Positions 10,626 through 20,630 are shown, counted from the stretch's first letter. The stretch: DNA of 64,000 nucleotides from Pseudomaricurvus hydrocarbonicus (GCF_011602365.1 NZ_JAAONZ010000006.1:62001-126000), one strand, 5' to 3'. Notes: generated by a model from the letters alone, not told the origin. Translations and numbers: made by a program.

Positions 10626-12149
10626 ATGAAAAATAAAGAAGAATTTTTAACTCTGGATCCTCGCCAGTCGCTGGATGCAGCCCTCTGGAATGATGACCTT
10701 GAACCCGCTCAGGCGTCTAAACGTACCTGGGGATGGCTACACATCTTTTCCCTGTGGGTGGGTATGGTGATTTCGGTCCCGGCTTACCTGTTGGCATCCG
10801 GGTTAATGCATGAAGGGATGTCCCCGCTGCAGGCCATTATCACCGTGTTGCTGGGCAATCTTGTGGTGCTGGTGCCGATGATTCTGATCGGCCACGCCGG
10901 TGCCAAATACGGGATACCGTTCCCGGTGTTATTGCGCTCCTCGTTCGGGACGGTCGGTGCACGCCTGCCCGGGGTATTGCGCAGTTTGGTTGCCTGTGGC
11001 TGGTTTGGCATTCAAACCTGGGTGGGCGGCTTTGCCATCTATCAAATCCTCAACGGGTTGTTCAGCGGCGCGTTTGTTGGTCAGCCGCTGCCGTTTATTG
11101 GCATCGATCCGGCGCAGCTGCTGTGCTTTCTGAGTTTCTGGGCACTGCAGGTGTACTTTATCGCCAAAGGGATGGAATCGATCAAGTGGCTGGAAACCTT
11201 TGCCGCGCCCTTACTGCTATTGATTGGTGTGGCCCTGTTTGTCTGGGCGTACACCAACACCGATGGCTTGAGTGGCACCTTTAGCCAGCCCTCCGCCTTC
11301 GTCACGGGCGGCGAGAAAGAAGGACAGTTCTGGTCGGTGTTTTGGCCGGGCTTAACCGCCATGGTCGGTTTTTGGGCCACCCTGTCGCTAAACATTCCCG
11401 ACTTCACCCGTTTTTCCAAGAGTCAGAAGGATCAAATTATTGGTCAGGCTGCCGGGCTGCCCTTGCCGATGGCATTGCTGGGATTTGTGAGCGTGTCCGT
11501 GACCTCGGCGACCGTGGTTATTTATGGCGAGCAGATCTGGGACCCCGTGGATATCGCCGGTCGTATGGGCGGTCTGACGGCTCTGTTTGGTTTAGTGCTG
11601 TTGATTATTGCCACCATTACCACCAATCTGGCGGCCAACGTTGTCGCGCCAGCCAACGGGTTTTCCAACCTGGCCCCCAATAAAATCTCCTTTCGCAGCG
11701 GCGGTTTCCTCACCGCTGCACTGGGCATTGCCATTATGCCCTGGAAATTAATGGAGTCCGCGGGAGCCTATCTATTCGTTTGGCTGGTTGGCTACTCCTC
11801 GTTACTGGGCCCAATTGCCGGGATTCTGATTGCTGACTACTTCATTGTGCGCAAGTGTCGTTTGCAACTGCAGGCACTGTATCAACGCGGCGGTGCTTAT
11901 GAGTATTCTCACGGCTGGAATTTAAAAGCGTTACTGGCCTTTGCGGTGGCCGTGCTGCCCAACGTTCCCGGTTTTCTGGTGGCCGGTGGAGTCATCGACT
12001 CAGCGCCGGCGATGTTCGTCGAACTCTATAACTACGCGTGGTTTGTGGGAGCACTGTTGGGTGGATTCCTTTACACCTTGCTGATGCGCTTGCCACAACT
12101 GGGTTCAGCGCAGGATACCCTCGCCACGGTACCCGCGAGCAGTGACTGA
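10626..12149 (+). CDS. NCS1-family nucleobase/hydantoin/allantoin:cation symporter
   Basis: A 507-residue inner-membrane transporter with about 12 hydrophobic segments. The N-terminal WNDDLEPAQASKRTWGW, the segment GARLPGVLRSLVACGWFGIQTWVGG and the block LSLNIPDFTRFSKSQKDQ are typical of the NCS1 family (CodB, PucI, Mhp1). It is the last gene of the ureide cluster and would bring the compound into the cytoplasm for the hydantoinase. The ribosome binding site before the ATG is weak. Mhp1-type hydantoin transport is the best guess from context; uracil or allantoin cannot be excluded. Confidence 0.9.
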   Translation: MKNKEEFLTLDPRQSLDAALWNDDLEPAQASKRTWGWLHIFSLWVGMVISVPAYLLASGLMHEGMSPLQAIITVLLGNLVVLVPMILIGHAGAKYGIPFPVLLRSSFGTVGARLPGVLRSLVACGWFGIQTWVGGFAIYQILNGLFSGAFVGQPLPFIGIDPAQLLCFLSFWALQVYFIAKGMESIKWLETFAAPLLLLIGVALFVWAYTNTDGLSGTFSQPSAFVTGGEKEGQFWSVFWPGLTAMVGFWATLSLNIPDFTRFSKSQKDQIIGQAAGLPLPMALLGFVSVSVTSATVVIYGEQIWDPVDIAGRMGGLTALFGLVLLIIATITTNLAANVVAPANGFSNLAPNKISFRSGGFLTAALGIAIMPWKLMESAGAYLFVWLVGYSSLLGPIAGILIADYFIVRKCRLQLQALYQRGGAYEYSHGWNLKALLAFAVAVLPNVPGFLVAGGVIDSAPAMFVELYNYAWFVGALLGGFLYTLLMRLPQLGSAQDTLATVPASSD

Positions 12150-12371
12150 CGTACCCGCTTAGCGACTGGGTAACCGCTTAAGTAACTGACGTTGCATGGT
12201 AAATGACGATCAAAGCCACTTAAAACGACTAAGCGTGAATCCGAGCGACTGATCGCAACTGAAAGAAGCGAAAAGAAACTTAAAAATACAGAAAGTATAG
12301 AAAGTACCGAAGAGAAATACTGGGAGTGACTGGCCGATGCGATCAGCCAGCCACTTCCAGAGACGTAACAG
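12150..12371. other. Gap between convergent genes
   Basis: A 222-bp stretch between the permease (plus) and the KstD-like gene (minus). It holds no plausible ORF. It contains degenerate repeats around 12140-12200 (for example ACCGCTTA twice) and an imperfect 9-bp hairpin at 12326-12354 without a T run, which may end transcription weakly. Confidence 0.4.
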
Positions 12372-14138
12372 TTACGCCGTGATGGATGCCGGCGCGGTTG
12401 CACTGCCAGACGCAGCCTCGGAATCTTCTGCTGCCTTCGCCAACTTGCCCGCACGCTGGGCAATGTGATTGGCCGCCACGTAACCAAACGTCATGGCCGG
12501 CCCGATGGTCCCGCCCGCACCGGGGTAGAGATTACCAAATGGACTGCCGGCATTGTTGCCCGCCGCGTAAAGGTTGCCAATCGGCTGATCCTCACTGTTC
12601 ACCACGCAACCATCGGCATTGGCTTTTAAGCCGCCCTTCGTACCCAGATCACCCAGGTTGATCGGTACTGCGTAATACGGCGCCTTGTTAATCGCACCCA
12701 GACACGGGTTGGGGCTCACATTGGCGTCGCCAAACATGCGATCGTAGTCATTGCTGCCGCGGCCAAACTCCGGATCGTCACCGCTGAGGGCGTATTGATT
12801 CATGTTGGCCACCACCGTTTTCAGCTTGTCGACCGGCAGGTGTACCTTGTGGGCCAGCGCTTCAACGCTGTCGGCCTTAAAGATGTAGTGATCCCAGTAG
12901 TCCTTGGGAATCATCCAGTCCGGGGAAATCAGGTTGGGCATAAAGCCACCGGCGGTAAATTTGGCCCTGAACTGTGCATCAAACACCAGCCAGCAGGGAT
13001 TATTGGCGCCTGTCTTCTGGTGGTCGGCCACCATGGCTTCGCCGAACTCATCGTAGCTGCAGGCTTCGTCCACAAAACGATCACCGTTGCGGTTAACGCA
13101 GACGCTGTGAGGACGCCCCACATCAAACGCCGCCTGGTGAATTTCTTCAAAATTGGACGCTTTGGGCATCGGCATGTGCATGGTAGGAATCCACCAGCCG
13201 GCTTCGGTGTGTTCGGTGGCAGCTCCGGCGTTTAAGCCAGCGATCAATGCCTCACCGCGGTTGGCGTCTTCCGGCGTGCTGCTGTTGCGGGTCTGCCCCG
13301 GCACCGGCCAGTAGCGATCCCTCAGTTCCTGATTCCACTCAAAGCCACCGGCACAGAGCACGACCCCGTGACGGGCGATGATCTCATAAGGGCGGCCAAA
13401 ATGACTGACTTTCACTCCGGTCACTTCTTCGCCGCGGACGATCAGCTCATCCAGGCGCGTCTCGAGTCGAACCTCAACCCCGCGATCAAACACCTTGCTA
13501 TACACGTGGCCCATCAGCGCACCACCCTGAGTAAAGCGACGGTCCCGTTTCCCCAACATGCGGGTGCCGAGGTCCGACCAATAGCGCCAGGCCATTTTCA
13601 GGAACGTTTTGATCCAGCCCGGCGCCCGGGTAGAGATGGAAAAGAACTCCACCACATCCATGGCGTAGCGGTTAAACACTTTAAAGCGCGTGTACTGTTC
13701 GCGCATGTGCAGGAAGTGATCCCCCAGCTTTCGGCCGTCAAAGGTGTCACAGATGACCGAGCGGTCTCCGCGGGCACTGGGTGCATCGGCAAAATAATCC
13801 GGCCACGCCGCCGGCATCAGGGGAACGCCGACGGACTTGAGAAAATGGGCCATCTTCGGAGCCTGATCGACATACACATCCAGACGATCCCGCTGTACCT
13901 CGCTGCGCAGCAAATGATTGAGGTATTCCATGGTTTTTTCACGGCTGTCATCACTGGGCGTCAGCTGATGGTTGGGAAGCCACATCACCCCACCCGAGGT
14001 GGCCGAGGTGCCGCCGTATTTATGGGCTTTTTCAATGATTAACACCGACAGGCCAAGTTCCGCGGCCCGCAGTGCGGTCGAGGCACCCGCTGTACCGGAG
14101 CCCACCACGATCACATCATAGATTTCTGCTTCACTCAT
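12372..14138 (-). CDS. FAD-dependent 3-ketosteroid dehydrogenase-like protein
   Basis: A 588-residue flavoprotein. It has an N-terminal FAD-binding Rossmann motif (VVGSGTAGASTALRAAELG, about residues 11-29), the GGTSATSGGVMW segment after it, and the C-terminal signature INLGDLGTKGGLKANADG followed by YAAGNNAGSPFGNLYPGAGG. These match 3-oxosteroid 1-dehydrogenases (KstD) and their relatives. Such enzymes introduce a ring double bond. The size is slightly above typical KstD, with an Ala/Ser-rich tail. It lies 72 bp after the ferredoxin gene and near a P450, fitting oxidation of a polycyclic or alicyclic ketone. A fumarate-reductase-like or Delta4-dehydrogenase role is an alternative. Confidence 0.85.
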   Translation of the reverse strand: MSEAEIYDVIVVGSGTAGASTALRAAELGLSVLIIEKAHKYGGTSATSGGVMWLPNHQLTPSDDSREKTMEYLNHLLRSEVQRDRLDVYVDQAPKMAHFLKSVGVPLMPAAWPDYFADAPSARGDRSVICDTFDGRKLGDHFLHMREQYTRFKVFNRYAMDVVEFFSISTRAPGWIKTFLKMAWRYWSDLGTRMLGKRDRRFTQGGALMGHVYSKVFDRGVEVRLETRLDELIVRGEEVTGVKVSHFGRPYEIIARHGVVLCAGGFEWNQELRDRYWPVPGQTRNSSTPEDANRGEALIAGLNAGAATEHTEAGWWIPTMHMPMPKASNFEEIHQAAFDVGRPHSVCVNRNGDRFVDEACSYDEFGEAMVADHQKTGANNPCWLVFDAQFRAKFTAGGFMPNLISPDWMIPKDYWDHYIFKADSVEALAHKVHLPVDKLKTVVANMNQYALSGDDPEFGRGSNDYDRMFGDANVSPNPCLGAINKAPYYAVPINLGDLGTKGGLKANADGCVVNSEDQPIGNLYAAGNNAGSPFGNLYPGAGGTIGPAMTFGYVAANHIAQRAGKLAKAAEDSEAASGSATAPASITA

Positions 14139-14210
14139 CTTTCACTCCGCGATAAACGTGCATGGCATTATTATTCCTGGAAGCCCTATAGCGGCTTCCG
14201 GTCATTGTTT

Positions 14211-14540
14211 TTATTCGGCGGGAACCACGGTCAGTCGCACACCGTCCAGTTCGGGCGACACCTGGATCTGACAGCACAACCGGCTGTTGTCCTGTTGTGC
14301 TTCTGTCACCATATCCAGCGTCATTTCTTCGATATCATCGGGTTTGCCCACCACATCCTGCCATTTCTCATCGACATACACATGACAGGTACCACAGGCG
14401 CAGCCACCCCCGCAGTCGCCCCAAATACCCTCGACGCCATTGTCTTTGGCGACGTTCATCAGTGACTCCCCGACGACGGCATCCTCAATAATTTTTTCGG
14501 TTCCGTCCGGTTCCACAAACGTAATGGTTACACCACTCAT
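14211..14540 (-). CDS. Adrenodoxin-type [2Fe-2S] ferredoxin
   Basis: A 109-residue electron carrier. The cysteine spacing C43-X5-C49-X2-C52-X36-C89 is exactly that of adrenodoxin/putidaredoxin-type ferredoxins, which feed electrons to bacterial P450s. C47 and C90 are additional cysteines. A P450 gene lies 3.5 kb upstream on the same strand, so this is its likely redox partner; no ferredoxin reductase is present in the window. It precedes the KstD-like gene in the same orientation, probably in one transcript. Confidence 0.93.
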   Translation of the reverse strand: MSGVTITFVEPDGTEKIIEDAVVGESLMNVAKDNGVEGIWGDCGGGCACGTCHVYVDEKWQDVVGKPDDIEEMTLDMVTEAQQDNSRLCCQIQVSPELDGVRLTVVPAE

Positions 14541-14582
14541 GCTCTACCTCTTTACTTACCCGGTTCTGCCGGGGGTTGTTTT

Positions 14583-14620
14583 AACAAAAAATTGGTTGGA
14601 TTAGCTCGCTTGAGCTAACC
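14583..14620 (-). terminator. Terminator of the second TonB receptor gene
   Basis: On the minus strand, just after the receptor stop, a hairpin with 7-bp perfect core arms (TTAGCTC/GAGCTAA at 14601-14607 and 14612-14618, 4-base loop) is followed after six bases by a T-rich stretch (14583-14592). It separates the receptor from the ferredoxin-KstD pair. Confidence 0.65.
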
Positions 14621-14628
14621 CGGTTACG

Positions 14629-16950
14629 TTAATACTGATAAGACAATTCGACACCGTAAGTGCGTGGTTCACCCACCGCCGCGGCATTATGGCCCAGCGC
14701 GGCCGCCAGGGTCATGCCGCCGACAAAGTACTCTTCGTCCGCCAGATTTTTGCCGAACAGCACCGCCGAAAACTTACTGCCCATGATGCCATTCCAGCTC
14801 AGTCGAGAGTTCACCAGCTCATAGCTGGGCAGCTCGGTACCCGGCGCAATGGTGCCGGCAGCGTTGGAAAAATACTGCTCGCTCTGGGCATAGAGCTCGG
14901 TGTAAAAATTCACCTCGCCGAGGTCCTCGCCAATGGCGAAATTCAGGTTGGCGTAGATGCGTGCAGAGTGTTCAGGGGTATCACCGACAGGGCCATAACT
15001 GTAATCGTTGCCAAACAGGTTGACGTCGCCATCGGTGAATTCCGCATCCGTGTAGGCACCGGAGAAGCCAAGCTCCAACCAATCGGTGGGCATGATGGAC
15101 GCTTCCAGCTCAATTCCCTGTACCACCAGTTCCGGTACGTTCGCGGTCACCGCAATCGAGGCCAGACCACCTGGGCCGTCGGGATCGGGGAACTCCACCC
15201 GCTGCACATCTTCAATCCACTGCTTGTACAGGGCAATGTTTAACATCGCCGGCCGATCAAACGCCAGACCGCGGAACTTAAGGCCCGCCTCCACGTCCTT
15301 GACATGTTCGGATTCGAATTTGTTGCCACCACCGGTCGCATCTACATCCACGGGCGGCGCCGCGCCATTAAAACCGCCGCTGCGGAAACTGCCACGGGTT
15401 TTCAGGTAAGTCAGCAATTCATCGGTGGCCTGATACTCCAGACCCACTTCCCAGCTGGGGTCTTCAAAACTTTCATCCTGATCCGGCGCACCATAGGTAT
15501 AGGTGGCGGCCGGCAGTTGTTCGATGTCGACTTTTTCCCAGGTATAACGCACCCCGGTGGTGACCCGCAACCCATCAATGCCGGTCAACCCCGCCAGTTC
15601 ATAGGTGCCCTGGGCGTAGACTGCGCGACTTTCATTGTTGATACGAAACGCGTTGGTCAGAGCGGACGCCGGGGATTCAAAATACGTCTGTGGCCACAGG
15701 GTATCGAAGCTGTAATCCTGCAAGTAGAGGCCGAGGATATAGGTGAACTGTCCATCCTCGGTGACACCCTGCAGCTGAATTTCATTGGACACCGAATCAG
15801 CATCGGTCTCATTGCCTGACTCGCCGGTGACAATGTTCGCCGTCAGAATAGTGGCAAAGGGAACCCCCAATTGCGGCTGTTCCGAATCGGTTTCAGCGTG
15901 AGAGACGCCAAGTATATTTTTCAGTGTCAGGTTTTCCGACAATTGATAACTGGTGGTATTGGTGACAATCCAGTCAGTGCCTTTGTGCTCTGCACTCCAG
16001 GGGTGCTGGGTTTTGTACAATCCCAACGACTCCTGGGCATCGACAAAGCCACTCAAAAACGAAGAACTGCAGTTGAGTATTGAGCAATTGGAATCGTAAA
16101 TACTGTAAGGGTACGAGGCTCCGGTGTTGGTACCCCGCAAGCTGGAATACTGCATCACTGTGGTGTTTTCCAGGCTGTCGGTAGGCCGCCAGGTCAAAGA
16201 AACCCGGCCACTGGTGCGGTCAATATCCCCCAGATCATCACCATTAAACAGGTTTTCGATGTAGCCGTCTTTTTCCAGCGTGTTTACCGCTGCGCGCAGC
16301 AATAAAGTGTTGTCGATCAGCGGGATATTGAGCATGCCATCAATTTCCCGGGTATCGTAATTGCCCGCCCGCAGGGAGAGTGAAGCCCCCAGTTCGTCCT
16401 TGGGTGCGGCCGAGTTGAACAACACCGCACCACCGGTCGCATTGCGACCAAACAGTGTGCCCTGAGGACCTTTCAACACCTGCACCGACTCCAGATCGAA
16501 CAGCGACGAGGAGCTGGCAATCGTCAGGGGCACATCATTAAAATAGGTCACCACCGCAGACGGTGAGCCACTGAATGTATCCGCAGTTTGACCGCGTATG
16601 GAATAGGTCAGCGAGTTGTTACCCTGAGTTTGACGGATGGTCAGACCGGGCACCGCCACCTGCAGATCTGAATCTGTGCGTACCTGACGCTGTTGCAGCT
16701 GATCAGCACTCATGGCGCTGATAGCAATAGGAACGTTGGCCAAACTCTCGTCGCGACGCCGCGCTGTGACGATGACTTCTTCCAGCGTCATGACATCTTC
16801 TTTTACCTCGCTTTGTGCCAACACACTGCCGGGTGACATGACAGTAATAAGCGCGATCGCTGAGCACAACTGACGCACGGTATTTTCAAGTTCAAATATT
16901 CTGCCAATACTCACACCGCTTGGTTGCATGTTTTTTATTGTCTTTTTCAT
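14629..16950 (-). CDS. TonB-dependent outer-membrane receptor
   Basis: A 773-residue receptor with an extended signal region (hydrophobic segment about residues 29-44, cleavage likely after VLAQ), TonB box (LEEVIVTARRR), plug motifs VQVLKGPQGTLFGRNATGG and a C-terminal barrel ending in an aromatic-X sequence (LSYQY). It is only distantly related to the receptor at 6.7-9.0 kb but in the same broad group used by Gammaproteobacteria for hydrophobic carbon sources. It lies between the P450-SDR pair and the ferredoxin-KstD pair on the same strand and likely imports the substrate of those enzymes. Its upstream region carries five 19-bp tandem repeats. Confidence 0.93.
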   Translation of the reverse strand: MKKTIKNMQPSGVSIGRIFELENTVRQLCSAIALITVMSPGSVLAQSEVKEDVMTLEEVIVTARRRDESLANVPIAISAMSADQLQQRQVRTDSDLQVAVPGLTIRQTQGNNSLTYSIRGQTADTFSGSPSAVVTYFNDVPLTIASSSSLFDLESVQVLKGPQGTLFGRNATGGAVLFNSAAPKDELGASLSLRAGNYDTREIDGMLNIPLIDNTLLLRAAVNTLEKDGYIENLFNGDDLGDIDRTSGRVSLTWRPTDSLENTTVMQYSSLRGTNTGASYPYSIYDSNCSILNCSSSFLSGFVDAQESLGLYKTQHPWSAEHKGTDWIVTNTTSYQLSENLTLKNILGVSHAETDSEQPQLGVPFATILTANIVTGESGNETDADSVSNEIQLQGVTEDGQFTYILGLYLQDYSFDTLWPQTYFESPASALTNAFRINNESRAVYAQGTYELAGLTGIDGLRVTTGVRYTWEKVDIEQLPAATYTYGAPDQDESFEDPSWEVGLEYQATDELLTYLKTRGSFRSGGFNGAAPPVDVDATGGGNKFESEHVKDVEAGLKFRGLAFDRPAMLNIALYKQWIEDVQRVEFPDPDGPGGLASIAVTANVPELVVQGIELEASIMPTDWLELGFSGAYTDAEFTDGDVNLFGNDYSYGPVGDTPEHSARIYANLNFAIGEDLGEVNFYTELYAQSEQYFSNAAGTIAPGTELPSYELVNSRLSWNGIMGSKFSAVLFGKNLADEEYFVGGMTLAAALGHNAAAVGEPRTYGVELSYQY

Positions 16951-17031
16951 GGCTCTCTTCTCTGCGTTGGTGAAGGATACTGTTTGCTTTTAATAGTTTT
17001 TTTAACAAGTATTTTTAACCGGCAGCCTCTT

Positions 17032-17126
17032 TTTTAACGACTACGTTGTGTTTTAACGACAACGCTGTGTTTTAACGGCTGCATTGTGCTTTAACCACTA
17101 CCTTGTGATTTAACAGCTGCGTTGTA
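17032..17126. repeat. Five degenerate 19-bp tandem repeats upstream of the TonB receptor
   Basis: Units start at 17032, 17051, 17070, 17089 and 17108. Consensus is TTTTAACGACTACGTTGTG, with AACG and CGTT half-sites facing each other inside most units. The array lies 82-176 bp upstream of the receptor ATG and downstream of the SDR stop. It contains no ORF. Confidence 0.85.
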
Positions 17127-17176
17127 TTTTTTTGTATTGCCTGCAAGGTTCAATTTCTAAAAGGTTGCACCTTACA

Positions 17177-18022
17177 TTAATTGAATTCCGCCAGGGCCTG
17201 CGCCCGCGCTTCGACAATCTCTTTCAGGTGGTTCACCGGATCACCCGCGGTTAAGCCACCATCCACGGGCATGACGATACCGGTGACCTGGGCAGCCCGG
17301 TCGCTGGCCAAAAACAGGGCCGCCTGGGCCACATCCGAGGGTTTGCCGTGACGCTTGAGCGGCTGATTGGAATCCATCGCCGGCGACACCGCGGCCTTCA
17401 CCTTGTCAATCTGTGCGTCGCTTAAACCGGGAATGGCAAACGACGTCAGTGGGCTGCGAATATGCCCGGGCGCCAGGCAATTGACACGAATCCCGTATTC
17501 CGCCAAGTCGATGGCGATGGACTTGGTGAACATGACCACGGCCGCTTTGGTGGAGCGGTAGGTCATGAGGGCATGCCCCGGTAGCAAACCGGCAATGGAA
17601 GCATTGTTGAGGATCACTCCACCACCGTGCCTGGACATATGACGACCGGCTGCCTGACTGCCTTTGATCACCCCGAACAGGTTGATGCCCACCACCTTGT
17701 CAAAATCAGAGAAGTCGTCCTCCAGAAAACGGTCATGCTGGGCACCCGAGATACCGGCATTATTGAACATGATGTGCAGGCCGCCGAATTCTTCAATGGC
17801 ATAATCCACCAGTGCCTGCACTTCATCGGCGTTAGACACATCGGTGCGCTTAAAGCGCGCCGAAGCACCCAGTTCCGCCTCCATGGCTTTGCCGCGCTCT
17901 TCATTGATGTCGGCAAACACCACTTTGGCGCCCTCTTTGACGAACAATTCTACGGTTGCCTCGCCAATACCGCTGGCGCCACCGGTGACAATGGCGACCT
18001 TTCCTGCAAGTTCCTGACTCAC
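17177..18022 (-). CDS. Short-chain dehydrogenase/reductase (SDR)
   Basis: An NAD(P)-dependent Rossmann-fold dehydrogenase of 281 residues. It shows TGGASGIG near residues 13-20, NNAG in the middle, a catalytic serine in NNASIAG and the YRSTK pair (Tyr and Lys). The aspartate in VFADINEERG after strand 2 suggests NAD preference. The start is the GTG at 18022, because GGAGGT lies 4 bp upstream; a longer frame to 18088 would run into the P450 gene and encodes an unrelated basic leader. It follows the P450 by 31 bp and would oxidise the alcohol made by it. Confidence 0.92.
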   Translation of the reverse strand: MSQELAGKVAIVTGGASGIGEATVELFVKEGAKVVFADINEERGKAMEAELGASARFKRTDVSNADEVQALVDYAIEEFGGLHIMFNNAGISGAQHDRFLEDDFSDFDKVVGINLFGVIKGSQAAGRHMSRHGGGVILNNASIAGLLPGHALMTYRSTKAAVVMFTKSIAIDLAEYGIRVNCLAPGHIRSPLTSFAIPGLSDAQIDKVKAAVSPAMDSNQPLKRHGKPSDVAQAALFLASDRAAQVTGIVMPVDGGLTAGDPVNHLKEIVEARAQALAEFN

Positions 18023-18053
18023 GTGTACCTCCAAATTCTTATGATTATCTGAC

Positions 18054-19373
18054 TTAGCGTTTGGTAAACGTGATCGGCAATGCCTCAATCGCGTGTGTGG
18101 CTACGGTTTTCTGATACTTCAGCTCTGCCACCGGCACCGTCAGCTGAATGTTGTGAACTTTCTTAATCAACTCTTTGGCCGCGACTTTAATTTCCATACG
18201 TGCCAGCGAGGCACCGATACAGCGGTGCACACCCACGCCGAAAGCCACGTGAGAGCCCAGGTTTTTACGCCCCATGTCAAACTGTCGGGGGCATTCAAAC
18301 TTTTCTTCGTCGTCGTTGCCCGAGGCATACATCACCAACAGGTGTGCACCCTTCGGCAATTGTTGCCCACCCAGTTCGGTGTCTTCGGTGGCCATTTTTG
18401 CCAACCCGCGAACCGGCGGGGCAAATCGCAGCAGCTCTTCGACAAAGCGGTTGAGGTACTTGTCGTCCTCGACATTGTCGTAAAGCTCCTGCGCCAACTC
18501 GGGCTGGGTAGCCAGGATCAACAGCAAGTTGGTGATCGCCGTCGCCGTGGTGTCGTTGCCGGCAATGATCAGCGCCCGCACCAGGGAAACGGCTTCACCA
18601 AACGTTAGCTTGCTGCCATCGTCCAGCTCTGCGTGCACCAGATCGGAAATCATATCTTCCTTTGGATCGACCTCACGATCCTGCATCTGCTCGGTGATGA
18701 AATTCTGCAGATCACAAATTTCCTTCGCATTTTCAACCATTTCTTCACGATTTTGCATGCGGCCAATCTGGGCGGTAATGGCTTCAGACCAGCGGGAGAT
18801 TTTCTCCCCATTAAACTGATCAATACCCAGTTGCTCGCAAATCACGGAAATTGTCAGGGGAATGGCAAACTCCCTGACGCCGTCAATCACTTCACCTTTA
18901 TCAGCCTTATCGGCAATTTGATCCACCAGATCGGCAATAATACGGGTAATGCCAGGCTCCAGAGTTTTCACTCGGTGGGCCGAAAAAGCACCGTCCATTA
19001 ACTTGCGAATGCGCGTGTGCTCCGGGGGATCACTCTTGATCACATCGGGAAAATAGCCGCCGCCCTGGCTCTCCAGAATCTGTTTGAACTCTTCAAAAAA
19101 GCCACTGGCGTATTGCGCCTCGTAACCCTGTTTGTCGGAAAACAGCAGTGGTTCGCGCAACACCTTGACGATGTCGTCGTAGCGAGTCACCAACCACATG
19201 CCCAGTTTTTCATCGTAATGCACTGGATCTTCGGTACGCATGGTCCAGTAAAAGTCCCGTGGATTGGCCTGAATGATCGGATCGGTCAGAGACGTCTCTT
19301 CCAGAGCCACTTTTTGACGGCCGGTAAATGGGCAGCCGCTGGAGGTCGGTGCTTGTGTTTCTTGGGTAGTCAT
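18054..19373 (-). CDS. Cytochrome P450
   Basis: A soluble bacterial P450 of 439 residues. The I-helix oxygen-activation motif AGNDTTAT is at about 271-278, the ExxR pair at E313/R316, and the heme loop FGVGVHRCIGASLAR carries the ligand C385. The N-terminus has no membrane anchor. It heads a P450-SDR pair and shares its neighbourhood with an adrenodoxin-type ferredoxin, a KstD-like flavoprotein and CoA-transferases. This suggests hydroxylation of a steroid, terpenoid or alicyclic compound. The CYP family cannot be assigned without a search. Confidence 0.95.
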   Translation of the reverse strand: MTTQETQAPTSSGCPFTGRQKVALEETSLTDPIIQANPRDFYWTMRTEDPVHYDEKLGMWLVTRYDDIVKVLREPLLFSDKQGYEAQYASGFFEEFKQILESQGGGYFPDVIKSDPPEHTRIRKLMDGAFSAHRVKTLEPGITRIIADLVDQIADKADKGEVIDGVREFAIPLTISVICEQLGIDQFNGEKISRWSEAITAQIGRMQNREEMVENAKEICDLQNFITEQMQDREVDPKEDMISDLVHAELDDGSKLTFGEAVSLVRALIIAGNDTTATAITNLLLILATQPELAQELYDNVEDDKYLNRFVEELLRFAPPVRGLAKMATEDTELGGQQLPKGAHLLVMYASGNDDEEKFECPRQFDMGRKNLGSHVAFGVGVHRCIGASLARMEIKVAAKELIKKVHNIQLTVPVAELKYQKTVATHAIEALPITFTKR

Positions 19374-19493
19374 TATGTCAATCTCGTTGTTAACTGTGTT
19401 ATTGATTGCCAGTAGTTATATTGAAAAATTTTTACCACGTAGCCGTTTAAATGTATTGCCTGATAACTGTTTGACTGTATTGCCTGCTAGCCG

Positions 19494-20630
19494 TTATTGC
19501 AGGGTAGCGGCACTATTGCCCATAAAAAACTCGGTTTTACTTTCGTTTAGGTCTGCGGCTGACGACGCCCGCTCAGGGGACTGAGGCTGAACAGACGCAG
19601 CCTTGACGGGTGCCTTGTTCACAGAGGGTGGGTTGAGCGCAGCATCAGAGTGAACGTTTTCTCCATTCGTCAGGGCATCGGCACGGTATTCACGCGGCCC
19701 CTTACCAAATACGCGCTTAAACATACGACTGAAATGCGCAGGGCTTTTAAAGCCCACACGAAACGCAATTTCTGCAATCGAAATGTCGCTGGGCTTGGAC
19801 GTTGCCAGCCAGCGGCTGGCGATCTTCAAACGCTCATCCCAGATGTGTTCAGAAAAAGACGTACCCTGCTGCTTGAGTAAAAAGGACAAATAACGGGGAG
19901 AAATACCACAGGCTTCTGACACCATGGAGGTGCTCAGTTTTGGATCCGACAGATGAATCTCAATATAACGCAGTACGGTTTCCAGTCGCTGTTCCGCAAT
20001 GCTCTGGCGCTCTCTGATTAAATTGTCATAACCGGTAATGGAGTCCGCCAGTAAAGACAGGGCGCTGTTTAATAGAGACTGTTCGGTTCTGGGCTGAATT
20101 TCACCGTTATTCTCCAACACGCCGGTCAGCATATGTTCAATCAGTGAAAACATCTGGCCACCGGCAGGTACGGTAAATCCGGTGGTCACATCCTGGGGAA
20201 TGAATTCACGAAACACATGCGAAGGCACCAATACATGCAGGACATCGTGCATTTCGTCTTCATCCGTAGAACACTCAATGGCAAACGGTGTCATGGACTT
20301 GGTAATGGCAAAATCACCCGCGTGCGCCACACCGTGTTCTCCGGAATGGGAGATGGTTAGGCTGCCCTGCTTGACAAACCACAACACGATTACATCCGTA
20401 GCATCTTTGCGAATGTGGTGCCAGGAGCGCTTAAAGCTCAACCGTGTTTTCGAACACAAGCGAATGATGGAGCTGGGGCCCACCGATTTTTTTTCCGCCC
20501 TGACATCTATGATGGAACCGGCTTCTATGGAGTAATCGCCCAGGTAGTATTCCTGATTGTCACCACCACGGTAGGCCTGCTGGCAGTCCTGATAGTTGTT
20601 TTTATCGAAGGCAAATAATGTTTCTGACAT
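19494..20630 (-). CDS. AraC-family transcriptional regulator with extended C-terminus
   Basis: A 378-residue regulator. The N-terminal part (to about residue 200) resembles the AraC-binding-like domain of FeaR-type activators. The double helix-turn-helix follows at about 215-320 (STSMVSEACGISPRYLSFLLK, then IAEIAFRVGFKSPAHFSRMFK). The last 60 or so residues form an Asn/Ser/Ala/Pro-rich tail not found in most members. It lies between the P450 and the CoA-transferase genes, on the same strand, and is the likely activator of both. Confidence 0.9.
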   Translation of the reverse strand: MSETLFAFDKNNYQDCQQAYRGGDNQEYYLGDYSIEAGSIIDVRAEKKSVGPSSIIRLCSKTRLSFKRSWHHIRKDATDVIVLWFVKQGSLTISHSGEHGVAHAGDFAITKSMTPFAIECSTDEDEMHDVLHVLVPSHVFREFIPQDVTTGFTVPAGGQMFSLIEHMLTGVLENNGEIQPRTEQSLLNSALSLLADSITGYDNLIRERQSIAEQRLETVLRYIEIHLSDPKLSTSMVSEACGISPRYLSFLLKQQGTSFSEHIWDERLKIASRWLATSKPSDISIAEIAFRVGFKSPAHFSRMFKRVFGKGPREYRADALTNGENVHSDAALNPPSVNKAPVKAASVQPQSPERASSAADLNESKTEFFMGNSAATLQ

